Source: CAZEPT01 sp964514225
GTDB taxonomy: Bacteria; Patescibacteriota; Minisyncoccia; Phycocordibacterales; UBA9973
Direction: 5' to 3'
Length of the DNA stretch: 32,169 bases
NCBI GenBank assembly: GCA_964514225.1
Contig: CAZEPT010000002.1
Coordinates: 1-32,169, forward strand
Under the pieces are notes generated by a model that worked only from the letters and a program-made list of their open reading frames with translations, did no database searches and had not been told where the DNA came from. Each line of letters starts with the position of its first letter. Within the stretch, counting starts at the first letter, position 1. Position numbers and translations under genes: made by a program. Shown piece by piece: positions 1 through 7,586 of the stretch.

Positions 1-227
1 TTTTTGAGTCCGAACTGTATGGGAGTAAATATGAAGTTAAAGAAAAGATTGAGCGCAAATGGCAAAGCGACCATCCAAGAAATTTTTCCTGTAAATGCTT
101 TGTAAAATACTGCGCCAAAAGAGATAGCAATGAGTACGTAGAGTACGGTCCATACTGGCCCGAACAACCATGAAGGTGGAGCCCATGATGGTTTAATAAG
201 AGATGAGTACCAGTTATATGTAGACAT
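1..227 (-). CDS. tspO: TspO/MBR (CrtK) family membrane protein, C-terminal part cut off by the window edge
   Basis: The minus strand from the ATG at 227 stays open to base 1, giving 75 visible residues; the rest lies outside the window. The visible part carries family hallmarks: a Trp/Pro-rich start (KPSWAPPSWLFGPVWTVLY, about residues 12-30) leading into the first membrane helix, then a second hydrophobic stretch with ALNLFFNF. TspO proteins are five-helix membrane proteins that bind porphyrins and other tetrapyrroles. In Rhodobacter the homologue was originally named CrtK and modulates pigment genes. Here it is divergent from crtE, which supports a pigment- or oxygen-related role, though that is inference. 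The start is supported by a -10 box (TAGAAT) exactly 6 nt upstream, giving a predicted leaderless mRNA. Only about half the family length is visible, so later binding residues cannot be checked. Confidence 0.85.
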   Translation of the reverse strand, partial: MSTYNWYSSLIKPSWAPPSWLFGPVWTVLYVLIAISFGAVFYKAFTGKISWMVALPFALNLFFNFIFTPIQFGLK

Positions 228-239
228 ACCTCTATTCTA
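228..239 (-). promoter_or_regulatory. -10 box of tspO, leaderless spacing
   Basis: TAGAAT on the minus strand (239 down to 234) is followed by six bases and then the ATG at 227. A transcript starting the usual 6-7 nt after the -10 box would begin at the start codon. No clear -35 hexamer is seen. Confidence 0.5.
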
Positions 240-253
240 CACCATCGTTAGTG

Positions 254-278
254 AAAAAACATGCATTTCATGTGTTTT
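254..278. promoter_or_regulatory. Dyad in the tspO/crtE divergent promoter region, possible operator
   Basis: ACATG (259-263) and CATGT (269-273) form an inverted repeat around a 5-base centre. After one mismatch the dyad is extended by an A run (254-257) and a T run (275-278). It lies between the two divergent start codons, upstream of both -10 boxes. This is where an operator controlling both genes would be expected. No cognate regulator is seen in the window. Confidence 0.3.
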
Positions 279-324
279 TAAAATACACACTATGATGGAA
301 TATACAAAACTATAACCTTGATGT

Positions 325-336
325 TATACTGGGCTA
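325..336 (+). promoter_or_regulatory. -10 box of crtE, leaderless spacing
   Basis: TATACT at 325-330 is followed by six bases and the crtE ATG at 337. There is no Shine-Dalgarno sequence and no room for one. The -35 region is weak. Confidence 0.55.
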
Positions 337-1359
337 ATGAATTTTGGAGAATTTCGCACATGGTTTGACGAACAGTTTTCGTTTTTATTGGAAAAAAAAA
401 TTAGAGATTTTATAGCCCACGGTAAAAATTCAGATATTACACCTATTGTTTCCTATATAACCTCCATTGCCAAAAATGGAAAACGATTTCGTCCTTTTTT
501 AGTTTATAGTGCGAGTAATCTCAACAAGAAAAACGCTAACGACCATTTTCTCTTATTTGCCAGTGTTGAGCTCCTTCATATTTTTGCTCTTATTCACGAT
601 GACATTATGGATGAAGCAGATATGAGGCACGGGGTTATTTGTGCACATAAAAAATTTACTGCTAAGTACGGAAAAACAACCAGTCAATCAATTGGAATCC
701 TTTTGGGCGATCTAGTATTCGCATGGGCATACGAATGCCTTTTTGAATACACTTCATTATTCCCTAATACTCATCATCGTATTACTCAAGAATTTACTCA
801 ACTCGTGAGTGAAGTTACTTATGGTCAAATACTCGACGTATTATCACCTTCACAAAAACCACTTGAAGAAAAAGCTATTCTTGAAAAAATGATTCTTAAA
901 ACTGCCCGATATTCTTTTGTCCGACCTCTTCTGTTGGGCTTTGTTCTTTCTGGTGATCAAACCACAGACCACGAGTTTGCGGAAAAATTCGGCCTAGCTC
1001 TTGGAATTGGATTTCAACTTCAAGATGATCTTCTTGACACCTTACCTACTGAAAAAACAGGAAAGTCTCAATTTTCTGACATCCAAAACAAAAACCAAAC
1101 TCTTCTGTCTCACTACCTATTTCAATCAAAACCAGAATATAGTAATAAACTCATGCTTTTTTGGGGAAAAACATTAGTTGATGAAAACGACAGACAATCA
1201 CTTACTCACATACTTGTAAACAGCGGGGCAATAGACTACATTAAAAAACTCACTACAGAGTATTTTAACAAAGCTCAAACCACAGTTACTGAGAGAGATG
1301 ACTCTGATCAACCTCGATGGAAATCTATCATCGAACTTATTGAAAACCGAAAAAAATAA
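337..1359 (+). CDS. crtE: Geranylgeranyl diphosphate synthase (short-chain trans-prenyltransferase)
   Basis: A 340-residue polyprenyl synthetase that condenses IPP with allylic diphosphates to make the C20 precursor of the downstream phytoene synthase. Visible motifs are GKRFRP (48-53), the first Asp-rich motif DDIMD (88-92), YGQ (162-164), and the second Asp-rich motif DDLLD (230-234). The first motif has no two-residue insertion, and Phe83 stands five residues before it. That pattern is known from archaeal-type (type I) GGPP synthases, where this aromatic residue limits the product to C20. The operon context (crtB one base downstream, then crtI) supports GGPP as the product. The start is supported by TATACT six bases upstream. 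An FPP synthase is the alternative but is less likely given crtB. Confidence 0.9.
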   Translation: MNFGEFRTWFDEQFSFLLEKKIRDFIAHGKNSDITPIVSYITSIAKNGKRFRPFLVYSASNLNKKNANDHFLLFASVELLHIFALIHDDIMDEADMRHGVICAHKKFTAKYGKTTSQSIGILLGDLVFAWAYECLFEYTSLFPNTHHRITQEFTQLVSEVTYGQILDVLSPSQKPLEEKAILEKMILKTARYSFVRPLLLGFVLSGDQTTDHEFAEKFGLALGIGFQLQDDLLDTLPTEKTGKSQFSDIQNKNQTLLSHYLFQSKPEYSNKLMLFWGKTLVDENDRQSLTHILVNSGAIDYIKKLTTEYFNKAQTTVTERDDSDQPRWKSIIELIENRKK

Positions 1360-1360
1360 T

Positions 1361-2203
1361 ATGCTCACATTAGCTGAAATAGACCCGCGAATAATCATTA
1401 AAAAATACGGAACTGGGTACTACCGGGCGTCATTTCTCTTTCCAAAAGAAATAAGAGAAGCCACATGGAAATACTATCAGTTTGTTCGAATTGCGGATGA
1501 ACTTGTTGATGCAGACCAAGTTTATGATAAAAAAAATGAGCTCGACAAACTAAGAAACGAATGGAAAAAAACCCAATCTTCTGCAAGTACTTTTAATTTT
1601 CTTAATCAATACAAAGCTGTTGTAGACAAGTACAACATCCCCACAAGTTACACCGAGGTTTTTTTTAATTCAATGGAACAAGATTTATATGTCAGCACAT
1701 ACGAAACATACGCTGATTTAGAGAACTATATGCATGGATCTGCTGTTGTTGTTGGATATACGATGAGTCATCTTATTGGTTTCAAAGAGGGGGCTCTCGT
1801 TCACGCAAAAGCACTCGGAGAAGCATTCCAAATGACAAATTTTCTTCGTGACATACGAGAGGATTATGAAGACCGAGGCCGGATATATATTCCAAAAGAA
1901 GATATGGTGCGTTTTGGTGTGACTCCTGATCATATTGCAAACCACATCCAAGATGACGCATGGCGTGCCTTGATGAAGTTTGAGATAACCAGAACAAGAA
2001 AACTTTATGAGATCGGACTAGCTGGAATACCCATGCTGGATAAACACGGTAGACGAGCAGTGTATGCTGCAATGCTCATCTATAAAGAGATACTCAATAC
2101 AATCGAACTGCGTGATTACGATATTTTTTCTAAACGCATTACAGTTAGTCCAATCCGCAAAACGATGATACTATTGAAAGTACTATGGAGAATAAAACTG
2201 TAA
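1361..2203 (+). CDS. crtB: Phytoene synthase (squalene/phytoene synthase family)
   Basis: A 280-residue enzyme that joins two GGPP molecules head-to-head into 15-cis-phytoene. Both Mg-diphosphate binding motifs are present: DELVD (46-50) and DIRED (164-168), the latter inside the conserved context NFLRDIREDYEDRGR, followed by IYIPKED. The start chosen is the ATG at 1361, one base after the crtE stop (junction TAATATG). A longer reading frame from 1298 would overlap crtE and lacks family similarity in the extra part. No Shine-Dalgarno is visible, so translational coupling to crtE is likely. The length is close to the usual bacterial CrtB size of about 290. The 3' end overlaps the crtI start by 19 bases. 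Confidence 0.93.
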   Translation: MLTLAEIDPRIIIKKYGTGYYRASFLFPKEIREATWKYYQFVRIADELVDADQVYDKKNELDKLRNEWKKTQSSASTFNFLNQYKAVVDKYNIPTSYTEVFFNSMEQDLYVSTYETYADLENYMHGSAVVVGYTMSHLIGFKEGALVHAKALGEAFQMTNFLRDIREDYEDRGRIYIPKEDMVRFGVTPDHIANHIQDDAWRALMKFEITRTRKLYEIGLAGIPMLDKHGRRAVYAAMLIYKEILNTIELRDYDIFSKRITVSPIRKTMILLKVLWRIKL

Positions 2204-3690
2204 CTATTATTGGTGCTGGGATTGGTGGCATGGCTCTTGCGTGCATGGTTGGGATAGCTGGATACAAAGTAACTGTTGTTGAAAAAAACGAAATGACTGG
2301 TGGTCGTGCGCGCATATTTTCAGACACGGGATTCACCTTCGATATGGGACCGAGCTGGTACATGATGCCTGATGTATTTGAACATTTTTTTGAAATCTTG
2401 GGTGAAGATATCACGCACTACTACACACTTGAAAGACTTTCACCTTCATACCAAATCACACTCAAAAGCGACGGTAAAAACTATACCTTTTATTCTGACA
2501 TGCAAAAAAATAAAGAATTATTCGAATCTATCGAGCCCGGTGCTGGTGCAGTACTTGAGGAATTCCTTATGCAAGGGAAAGAACAATATGAACTCTCAAA
2601 AGCAGAATTCATGTACAAAAACTATAATTCTATTCGAGACTTCATGACACTTCGTGTCATGCGCCAAGGGGCAAAGCTTCCACTGTTCAAAAAACAAAAA
2701 CAGATAATTGAGAAAAAATTTAAGAGTGAAATCCTTCGTAAAGCACTCCAATATCAGACTGTACTTTTAGGAACTGCTCCTGGAGATACCCCAGGTATTT
2801 ATACTCTTATGAATTATGTAGATTTAGTGCTTGGTGAATGGTACCCTAGCGGAGGTATTAGGTCTATTCCAGAAGCGCTAGAAACTATTGCAAAAAAATA
2901 CGGTGTGCAGATACTCTTGAACTCACCGGTCAAAAAAATCCTTATTACAGAAAATCACGCGACAGGAGTTCTTCTGCAAAACAACACGACTCTTCTCTCT
3001 GACCTTGTTGTTTCAAATGCAGATGTTGAACATACAGACAGAACATTACTCCCAAAAGAGTACCAAACAAAATCTAATGCATATTGGGAATCACGAGTAC
3101 TAGCTCCAAGTGCCTTCATTTTATACCTCGGAATACAAGGTAAAATTCCACAAATGCAACACCACAACCTTCTTTTTACAAAAAACTGGGAACATGGATT
3201 TTCTCAAATTTTTAAATCACCTGAATGGCCGGACGATCCATCTATGTACATTTGTATGCCCTCAAAAACTGACGAGAGTATTGCTCCAAGTGACCATGAA
3301 AATCTTTTTGTTCTTGTACCTATTGCATCAGGACTGACGTACGACGATGCATTTGTAGAAACGTATGGTGATAAAGTACTCAAAGAAATTGCACAGTACT
3401 ACAACATTCCAGACCTTCTGGAACGAGTTGTTGTTCGACACAGCTACAGTGTGAAAAACTTTATTAATGACTACAACGCTTTTAAAGGAACTGCACTTGG
3501 ACTAGCACACACACTTGGACAGACAGCAATTTTTCGACCAAACAATATTCACAAGAAAATAGATAATCTTTTTTATGTCGGAGCGGGAACGAATCCTGGT
3601 ATAGGTATGCCGATATGTCTTATTTCTGCTGAACTCGCATATAAACGTATCGAAAAAATTAAACACCCCTTCCCTCTCAAAAAAATCTAA
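2185..3690 (+). CDS. crtI: Phytoene desaturase (CrtI type)
   Basis: A 501-residue FAD-dependent desaturase of the CrtI/amine-oxidase superfamily. It begins with the Rossmann dinucleotide motif IIGAGIGG (8-15), then an acidic residue at the end of the second strand (VVEKNEMTGGRAR), and closes with the C-terminal FAD motif YVGAGTNPGIGMP (about 466-478), typical of CrtI. It would convert phytoene to lycopene in one protein, without the cyanobacterial CrtP/CrtQ/CrtH set. It is the third gene of crtE-crtB-crtI and overlaps crtB by 19 bases, so coupled translation is likely. Its stop overlaps the tail of the opposite-strand prenyltransferase by 4 bases. Only one CrtI-like gene is present here, so a separate 3,4-desaturase (CrtD) would have to lie elsewhere. 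Confidence 0.93.
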   Translation: MENKTVTIIGAGIGGMALACMVGIAGYKVTVVEKNEMTGGRARIFSDTGFTFDMGPSWYMMPDVFEHFFEILGEDITHYYTLERLSPSYQITLKSDGKNYTFYSDMQKNKELFESIEPGAGAVLEEFLMQGKEQYELSKAEFMYKNYNSIRDFMTLRVMRQGAKLPLFKKQKQIIEKKFKSEILRKALQYQTVLLGTAPGDTPGIYTLMNYVDLVLGEWYPSGGIRSIPEALETIAKKYGVQILLNSPVKKILITENHATGVLLQNNTTLLSDLVVSNADVEHTDRTLLPKEYQTKSNAYWESRVLAPSAFILYLGIQGKIPQMQHHNLLFTKNWEHGFSQIFKSPEWPDDPSMYICMPSKTDESIAPSDHENLFVLVPIASGLTYDDAFVETYGDKVLKEIAQYYNIPDLLERVVVRHSYSVKNFINDYNAFKGTALGLAHTLGQTAIFRPNNIHKKIDNLFYVGAGTNPGIGMPICLISAELAYKRIEKIKHPFPLKKI

Positions 3691-4532
3691 ATTACATTTT
3701 TTATAAAAAGTTCAATCGACACAAGTGCTCCGACGCTTGTATTAATAAGTGGGAAATATGTGTATATCTTAAAGAGCGCTGCATCTGAACGTGCTTGACT
3801 TGAACGCCACATAAAATAAGAAAATGTGATCAGACCTGCAATACTCGCGAATGGAATACTCTCAAACACTAAGTACGCAGCTAAAACATACAAAAACCAA
3901 CAAAAATAAATAGTTCGCTTTGCGCCAATAATAATGGCGATTGTTTTAAGTTTTGCCGCAATATCTGCTTGAATATCAGGAACAGCGCTGTATGCGTGCA
4001 TCGCGACTGCCCAAGAAACACCCGCGATCACTCCAATCACAGGGAAGCCAATTCCACCAGCAAGATAGTACCCAAACACACCTGTTGCAACATAGTGCCC
4101 CGCAGAAAAAAGTGAGTCGATAACCGGACGAGCTTTCGCACGTATTGGTGGTGCCGAGTAAAAGAATGCAAAAAAAAGGAAAATTATAAACGAAAGCATT
4201 GTTTCTCGGGCTGAGGGAACAAAAAACAAAAATGGTATATTAGTTAGCCCAATCCACACCCAGAGCATCCGGTTTTTCTCCGGGGTTACTAATTCTTCGT
4301 ACGTTCCCTTTTTTGGATTCAGTTTATCTGTTTCGTAATCAAACATATCGTTAACACCATAAATCAAAATATTTGCGGGAATGAGGAAATAAAATGCAAA
4401 TATCCAATAGTGCCATTGTGTAAAAAATGATAACCCTTGCATTGCACCAACTGCTCCAACGAGACCAAATGTTGCGGCTTCATACAACCAAAATCGAGGA
4501 CGTGAAATACGTAAAACTTCATATATGTTCAT
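3687..4532 (-). CDS. UbiA-family prenyltransferase, probable lycopene elongase (C50 carotenoid)
   Basis: A 281-residue multi-pass membrane prenyltransferase. The first catalytic motif is N61-D62-x-x-D65-x-x-x-D69 (NDMFDYETD, followed by KLNPKKG). The second is DIQAD (186-190). The N-terminal signature ISRPRFWLYEA (9-19) and the segment SAPPIRAKARPVIDS (126-140) resemble the CrtEb/LbtBC/Lye group, which adds C5 units to lycopene to give C45/C50 carotenoids, more than UbiA or MenA. Its position next to crtEBI strongly supports a carotenoid substrate. The start at 4532 is preferred over an upstream ATG at 4571 for two reasons: TATACT ends 7 nt before it, and the family similarity begins there. 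A heme, quinone or lipid prenyltransferase cannot be excluded from sequence alone. Confidence 0.8.
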   Translation of the reverse strand: MNIYEVLRISRPRFWLYEAATFGLVGAVGAMQGLSFFTQWHYWIFAFYFLIPANILIYGVNDMFDYETDKLNPKKGTYEELVTPEKNRMLWVWIGLTNIPFLFFVPSARETMLSFIIFLFFAFFYSAPPIRAKARPVIDSLFSAGHYVATGVFGYYLAGGIGFPVIGVIAGVSWAVAMHAYSAVPDIQADIAAKLKTIAIIIGAKRTIYFCWFLYVLAAYLVFESIPFASIAGLITFSYFMWRSSQARSDAALFKIYTYFPLINTSVGALVSIELFIKNVI

Positions 4533-4545
4533 ACGCTGTAGTATA
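4533..4545 (-). promoter_or_regulatory. -10 box of the UbiA-family gene, leaderless spacing
   Basis: TATACT (minus, 4545-4540) is followed by seven bases and the ATG at 4532. This argues against the upstream in-frame ATG at 4571, which lies before the promoter element. Confidence 0.5.
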
Positions 4546-4648
4546 TCATCAAATATCAATTTACTTTTCATAAATTCACACTAAAAATTTCGGTACTCTT
4601 CACGCGCAAAGAGAGATCCTACACTCCTTAAGGTATCGTTAGATATTT

Positions 4649-4682
4649 TTGTTTTTAAGGAAAGGACTGCTATAGTAAATAC
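4649..4682 (+). promoter_or_regulatory. Promoter of the 187-residue membrane protein, leaderless spacing
   Basis: TTGTTT (4649-4654), a 16-base spacer, then TATAGT (4671-4676), followed by six bases and the ATG at 4683. Confidence 0.55.
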
Positions 4683-5246
4683 ATGGAATCAATCGAAATA
4701 TTTTTTGGAAATTATAAAATACCCCTTACAGTGCTTCATGTTCTTTCAGTAGTATGTGGCATGGGTGCAGCACTCGTATCAGATTTTTTATTTAATTTCT
4801 ATACTAAAGATAAAGAACTTTCAAAAACTGAAATCTCCACATTATCAACTTTATCAAAAGTAGTACTCATTACTCTTCCTTTAATTATGCTTACTGGAGC
4901 TGGAATTTTTTTAAGTAATACAGATAAATACCTACACTCAGCTAAGTTTCTAGTTAAAATGACACTTATGGCTATCCTCCTTATAAATGGATTTATCTTA
5001 GATAAGTACATTTGGTCCCATTTACTCAATAAAAAATTTTTTACATCTCCAAACGAAAAAAAGTTTAGGATGCTCTCGTTTATATGTGGATCAACCTCAA
5101 TTATTACTTGGCTCTTTATTTGTACCCTAGGGGTGCTCGACAGTGTAACACTTTCTTATTGGCAACTTTTTGGAATTTATTCAGTGCTTCTTTTGGGATC
5201 GTTTCCAATCGCTCTCGCACTTGAATTTAAAGAATTTGGAAAATAA
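4683..5246 (+). CDS. Unidentified five-helix membrane protein beside the carotenoid genes
   Basis: A 187-residue hydrophobic protein with about five predicted membrane helices (around residues 14-36, 55-77, 87-108, 129-150 and 158-180). Two histidines lie near helix starts: His19 in VLHVLSVVCGMG and His85 in YLHSAKFLVK. His-containing helices followed by small residues occur in CopD/DUF2269-like and cytochrome b-like proteins, but the match is too loose to assign. I do not recognise the family. It is divergent from the UbiA-family gene and convergent with uvrC (11 bases apart). It has its own promoter with the same leaderless spacing as crtE and tspO. A role with carotenoids is possible only by neighbourhood. 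Confidence 0.75.
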   Translation: MESIEIFFGNYKIPLTVLHVLSVVCGMGAALVSDFLFNFYTKDKELSKTEISTLSTLSKVVLITLPLIMLTGAGIFLSNTDKYLHSAKFLVKMTLMAILLINGFILDKYIWSHLLNKKFFTSPNEKKFRMLSFICGSTSIITWLFICTLGVLDSVTLSYWQLFGIYSVLLLGSFPIALALEFKEFGK

Positions 5247-5257
5247 CACACTCCGTA

Positions 5258-6487
5258 TTATTTTTTGATAAAATTCTTATCTCGCTTGAGCTTGTGAAAG
5301 GTTATTGCAAAACGGTGCGACTCACTATTGGCGAGTAAAATTTCTTTCTTATACTCTTTAGTAAGTATCTTGTCTCCTAAAATATCTTTTGGCTTGTGTT
5401 GTTCATCTTTCAAAACTGAAACGACAGGAATCTTCAGCTGGTAGAACTTGAGAACCTGTTCAGTAACGTTAATTTGAGCGATACCTCCATCGACAACAAC
5501 TAACTCTGGTAAACCCCATTCTATGTGCCTAAAACGCCGCATGAGGACCTCATGAAGGGCTCCAGTGTCATTTGCACCAGTCTGAGACCTGATGATGAAT
5601 TTCTTATATTCGGTCTTATCAACTTCCCTGTTTTGAATGACGGTCATAACCCCAACCATCTCTTTTCCGCCCAAATGAGCAATATCATAGGATTCTATCC
5701 GAAAACTCTTATCGTCAATTCTTGATCCAAAAAAGTCAGATTTAATCACAGCAATATCATTGATATGTTCAAGTGCGAAAATCTGTTTTTTAATAAGATT
5801 GGCTTCTTCAAACTTCAATGCCTTGGCTTTAGCTTGCATGTCTTTCTTTAAATCACTGATGATTTTCTTTTTCTTACCTTGGAAAAAGAGCACGATATGC
5901 TTGATGTTTTCTTTGTACTTGTTGAGCGCTTCAGTGTTGGTCGTATCGGGTGTCAGTCCAAGTTGTTTATAAAATTCGTATGTGTCTTTCTGAATAGCTT
6001 TTCGATCGATATACGGAAAAATACGCCTGATGATCCGGAGTCCTTCTAAGATAGCACTCCCACTCGTAAATGGACCGAAGGCATACTTTGGTTTGAGTGT
6101 CGAAAGTTCTTTTTCAATTTTCAGATTCCGTCCACGAATGAGCTCAATGCGTGGGATGGGGTCATTTGTGATAATGACGTAATTAAAACTCTTATCGTCT
6201 TTTTCTTTTGTGTTGTACTTCGGCTTATACCGCTTGATAAGCTCAGCTTCTAAAAGAAGGGCCTCAAGTGCAGTGTCAGTCACTTCAAAATCAATACTCG
6301 TTGCAAGCGCAACCATATCAGCCACAGAGACACTCCGAGTTTCAATCAGATCTTTGACAAAGTAGCTCCGGGTACGATCACGGAGCGATGTCGCTTTCCC
6401 AATATACAAAATATCCCCTCCTTTCTTAAACAGATACACCCCTGGCTTATCAGGAAGTGCTCTTTCTTTCAGGTGTTGACTATTCAT
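5258..6487 (-). CDS. uvrC: UvrC, minimal form of the excision nuclease subunit
   Basis: A 409-residue UvrC, against about 600 in most bacteria. Present are the N-terminal GIY-YIG nuclease (GVY 16-18, YIG 28-30, then RDRTRSY and the conserved EAELIKRYKPKYN), a UVR helix pair that binds UvrB, and the RNase H-like 5' nuclease with its expected triad residues: Asp in YDIAHLGG, Asp in VVVDGG, and His in SESHRFAI. Missing are the C-terminal tandem helix-hairpin-helix domain (the protein ends about 15 residues after SESHRF) and the Cys-rich segment between the GIY-YIG and UVR parts that carries the Fe-S ligands in other UvrCs. The start at 6487 is chosen because TATAAT ends six bases upstream; an ATG at 6496 overlaps that -10 box. 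Confidence 0.93.
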   Translation of the reverse strand: MNSQHLKERALPDKPGVYLFKKGGDILYIGKATSLRDRTRSYFVKDLIETRSVSVADMVALATSIDFEVTDTALEALLLEAELIKRYKPKYNTKEKDDKSFNYVIITNDPIPRIELIRGRNLKIEKELSTLKPKYAFGPFTSGSAILEGLRIIRRIFPYIDRKAIQKDTYEFYKQLGLTPDTTNTEALNKYKENIKHIVLFFQGKKKKIISDLKKDMQAKAKALKFEEANLIKKQIFALEHINDIAVIKSDFFGSRIDDKSFRIESYDIAHLGGKEMVGVMTVIQNREVDKTEYKKFIIRSQTGANDTGALHEVLMRRFRHIEWGLPELVVVDGGIAQINVTEQVLKFYQLKIPVVSVLKDEQHKPKDILGDKILTKEYKKEILLANSESHRFAITFHKLKRDKNFIKK

Positions 6488-6499
6488 TGGATGCATTAT
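6488..6499 (-). promoter_or_regulatory. -10 box of uvrC, leaderless spacing
   Basis: Consensus TATAAT (minus, 6499-6494) followed by six bases and the ATG at 6487. The in-frame ATG at 6496 would sit inside the -10 element itself, so the downstream ATG is the better start. Confidence 0.6.
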
Positions 6500-6528
6500 A
6501 TCATGAGTTCAAACAAAACTTAACAATT
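6497..6528 (+). promoter_or_regulatory. -10 box and A-rich leader of the 165-residue membrane protein
   Basis: A TATATC box (6497-6502), with TTGACT at 6476-6481 as a short-spaced possible -35, precedes a roughly 20-base leader. The leader contains CAAACAAAACTTAA (6510-6523), five bases before the ATG at 6529. The same 14-mer sits at the same distance before prs. The box overlaps the divergent uvrC promoter. Confidence 0.4.
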
Positions 6529-7026
6529 ATGAATATAATTTCTATTATTCAAGAAATCACCGTACAAGCGCTCATTGCCGTATTGATTTGTATCCCGCTT
6601 TTTATAGCATCAGCTATAACGGTCATCTACATAGACTCACTTGCTAATTGTTGGAGATATCTAAAACGAGACCAAAACAAGAACAAGGATGTGGAGATAC
6701 CACCTGAACCAAATATAGTATACGACCCTTTCCGCGGAGAAATGACACCAGTACTTTCCCTGAAACAGATACCAGCCATATTTTATGCTGGGACATTTAT
6801 TTTACAACTGTTTCCAATTGTGAATACGTTTATGCTGATTCACTCGGTTCTGCCTTTTTTTGAAATCCTCAAAAACATACGCAGGAATCCGCATTTAACA
6901 ATGCGTAGTGCTCAATATTATCTCAAAAAAAACCCTGAGGTACAGTCGAAGTTGTATCACAGTGTGATTTTACAATTTATCCTCAAGTATGGATTCGCAG
7001 CGCGATTTCGTCTTCTTTTTCTTTAA
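6529..7026 (+). CDS. Unidentified membrane protein, 165 residues
   Basis: No family is recognised. The N-terminus is hydrophobic (about residues 5-33, one long or two short helices). A polar stretch follows, with DPFRGEMTPVLSLKQIP, then a second hydrophobic region (about 84-112), and the C-terminus is basic. The start at 6529 is preferred over an upstream in-frame start at 6457. The upstream one would overlap uvrC and its promoter, while the ATG at 6529 has the A-rich leader also seen before prs. A strong terminator follows directly, so the gene is monocistronic. Confidence 0.65.
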   Translation: MNIISIIQEITVQALIAVLICIPLFIASAITVIYIDSLANCWRYLKRDQNKNKDVEIPPEPNIVYDPFRGEMTPVLSLKQIPAIFYAGTFILQLFPIVNTFMLIHSVLPFFEILKNIRRNPHLTMRSAQYYLKKNPEVQSKLYHSVILQFILKYGFAARFRLLFL

Positions 7027-7036
7027 AACCTTTTTA

Positions 7037-7074
7037 TGTCCTAGAACTGACTTATCAGAGCTAGGACATTTTTT
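7037..7074 (+). terminator. Intrinsic terminator after the 165-residue membrane protein
   Basis: TGTCCTAG (7037-7044) pairs with CTAGGACA (7061-7068). A second helix, CTGA/TCAG (7047-7050/7055-7058), lies inside, and a run of six to seven T follows. Confidence 0.85.
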
Positions 7075-7129
7075 ATTGACTTATTTTCTTATTTATTATA
7101 CTGTGTAGTTAAATCAAAAAAATTACATC

Positions 7130-7483
7130 ATGAGTACTATCTTAGTTTTATTTTTGGCCATTATTCCCCTTGCGGTGAATAATATTTATTTAAAAAAAGA
7201 AGTTAGCTTCTACAGTCAGGATAAGTTCGAAAGAGCATTCTGGCTCTACACCCCTTTTTTTGCAATACTTGCTACTATAGCTTGTATCTGTATTAAAATT
7301 GATAATCTTAATAAAATTATCAAAGAAATCAAAAAAGGTGCCCACACACAAAGCGATGTCATGCTTTATCGTATCTTCAAGAAAAATGATTATTCACCAA
7401 AAAAAATACGTAACAGTATTTTCCTCCGCTTTCTCTACCGCCTTTTAGGTGGAAACTATCACAATCTCCCTTTTTCACACTAA
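7130..7483 (+). CDS. Small membrane protein of unknown function, 117 residues
   Basis: Two hydrophobic helices are visible (about residues 3-20 and 36-55), separated by a short polar loop. A basic tail follows, rich in Lys, Ile and Arg. No motif or family is recognised. It is bracketed by terminators at 7037-7074 and 7503-7530, so it is its own transcription unit. A TATACT-like box lies about 30 bases upstream, followed by an A-rich leader without Shine-Dalgarno. The protein has no close resemblance to its upstream neighbour. Confidence 0.55.
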   Translation: MSTILVLFLAIIPLAVNNIYLKKEVSFYSQDKFERAFWLYTPFFAILATIACICIKIDNLNKIIKEIKKGAHTQSDVMLYRIFKKNDYSPKKIRNSIFLRFLYRLLGGNYHNLPFSH

Positions 7484-7502
7484 GGGAAAATCATATATCA
7501 AA

Positions 7503-7530
7503 AAATCCCAGTTAACCCCTGGGATTTTTT
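7503..7530 (+). terminator. Intrinsic terminator before prs
   Basis: AAATCCCAG (7503-7511) pairs with CTGGGATTT (7519-7527) around a 7-base loop and runs into a T tract. Confidence 0.85.
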
Positions 7531-7586
7531 ATTTATCTATTACAGAGGCACTAAAAGCGACAGCTTTATTTATTTTAAAAATAATG

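Noticed and set aside
4683..5246. Assigning the membrane protein as a carotenoid cyclase or hydratase
   Set aside because: Its length, helix count and lack of the acidic motifs of CrtY-type or CruF proteins do not fit; neighbourhood alone is not enough.
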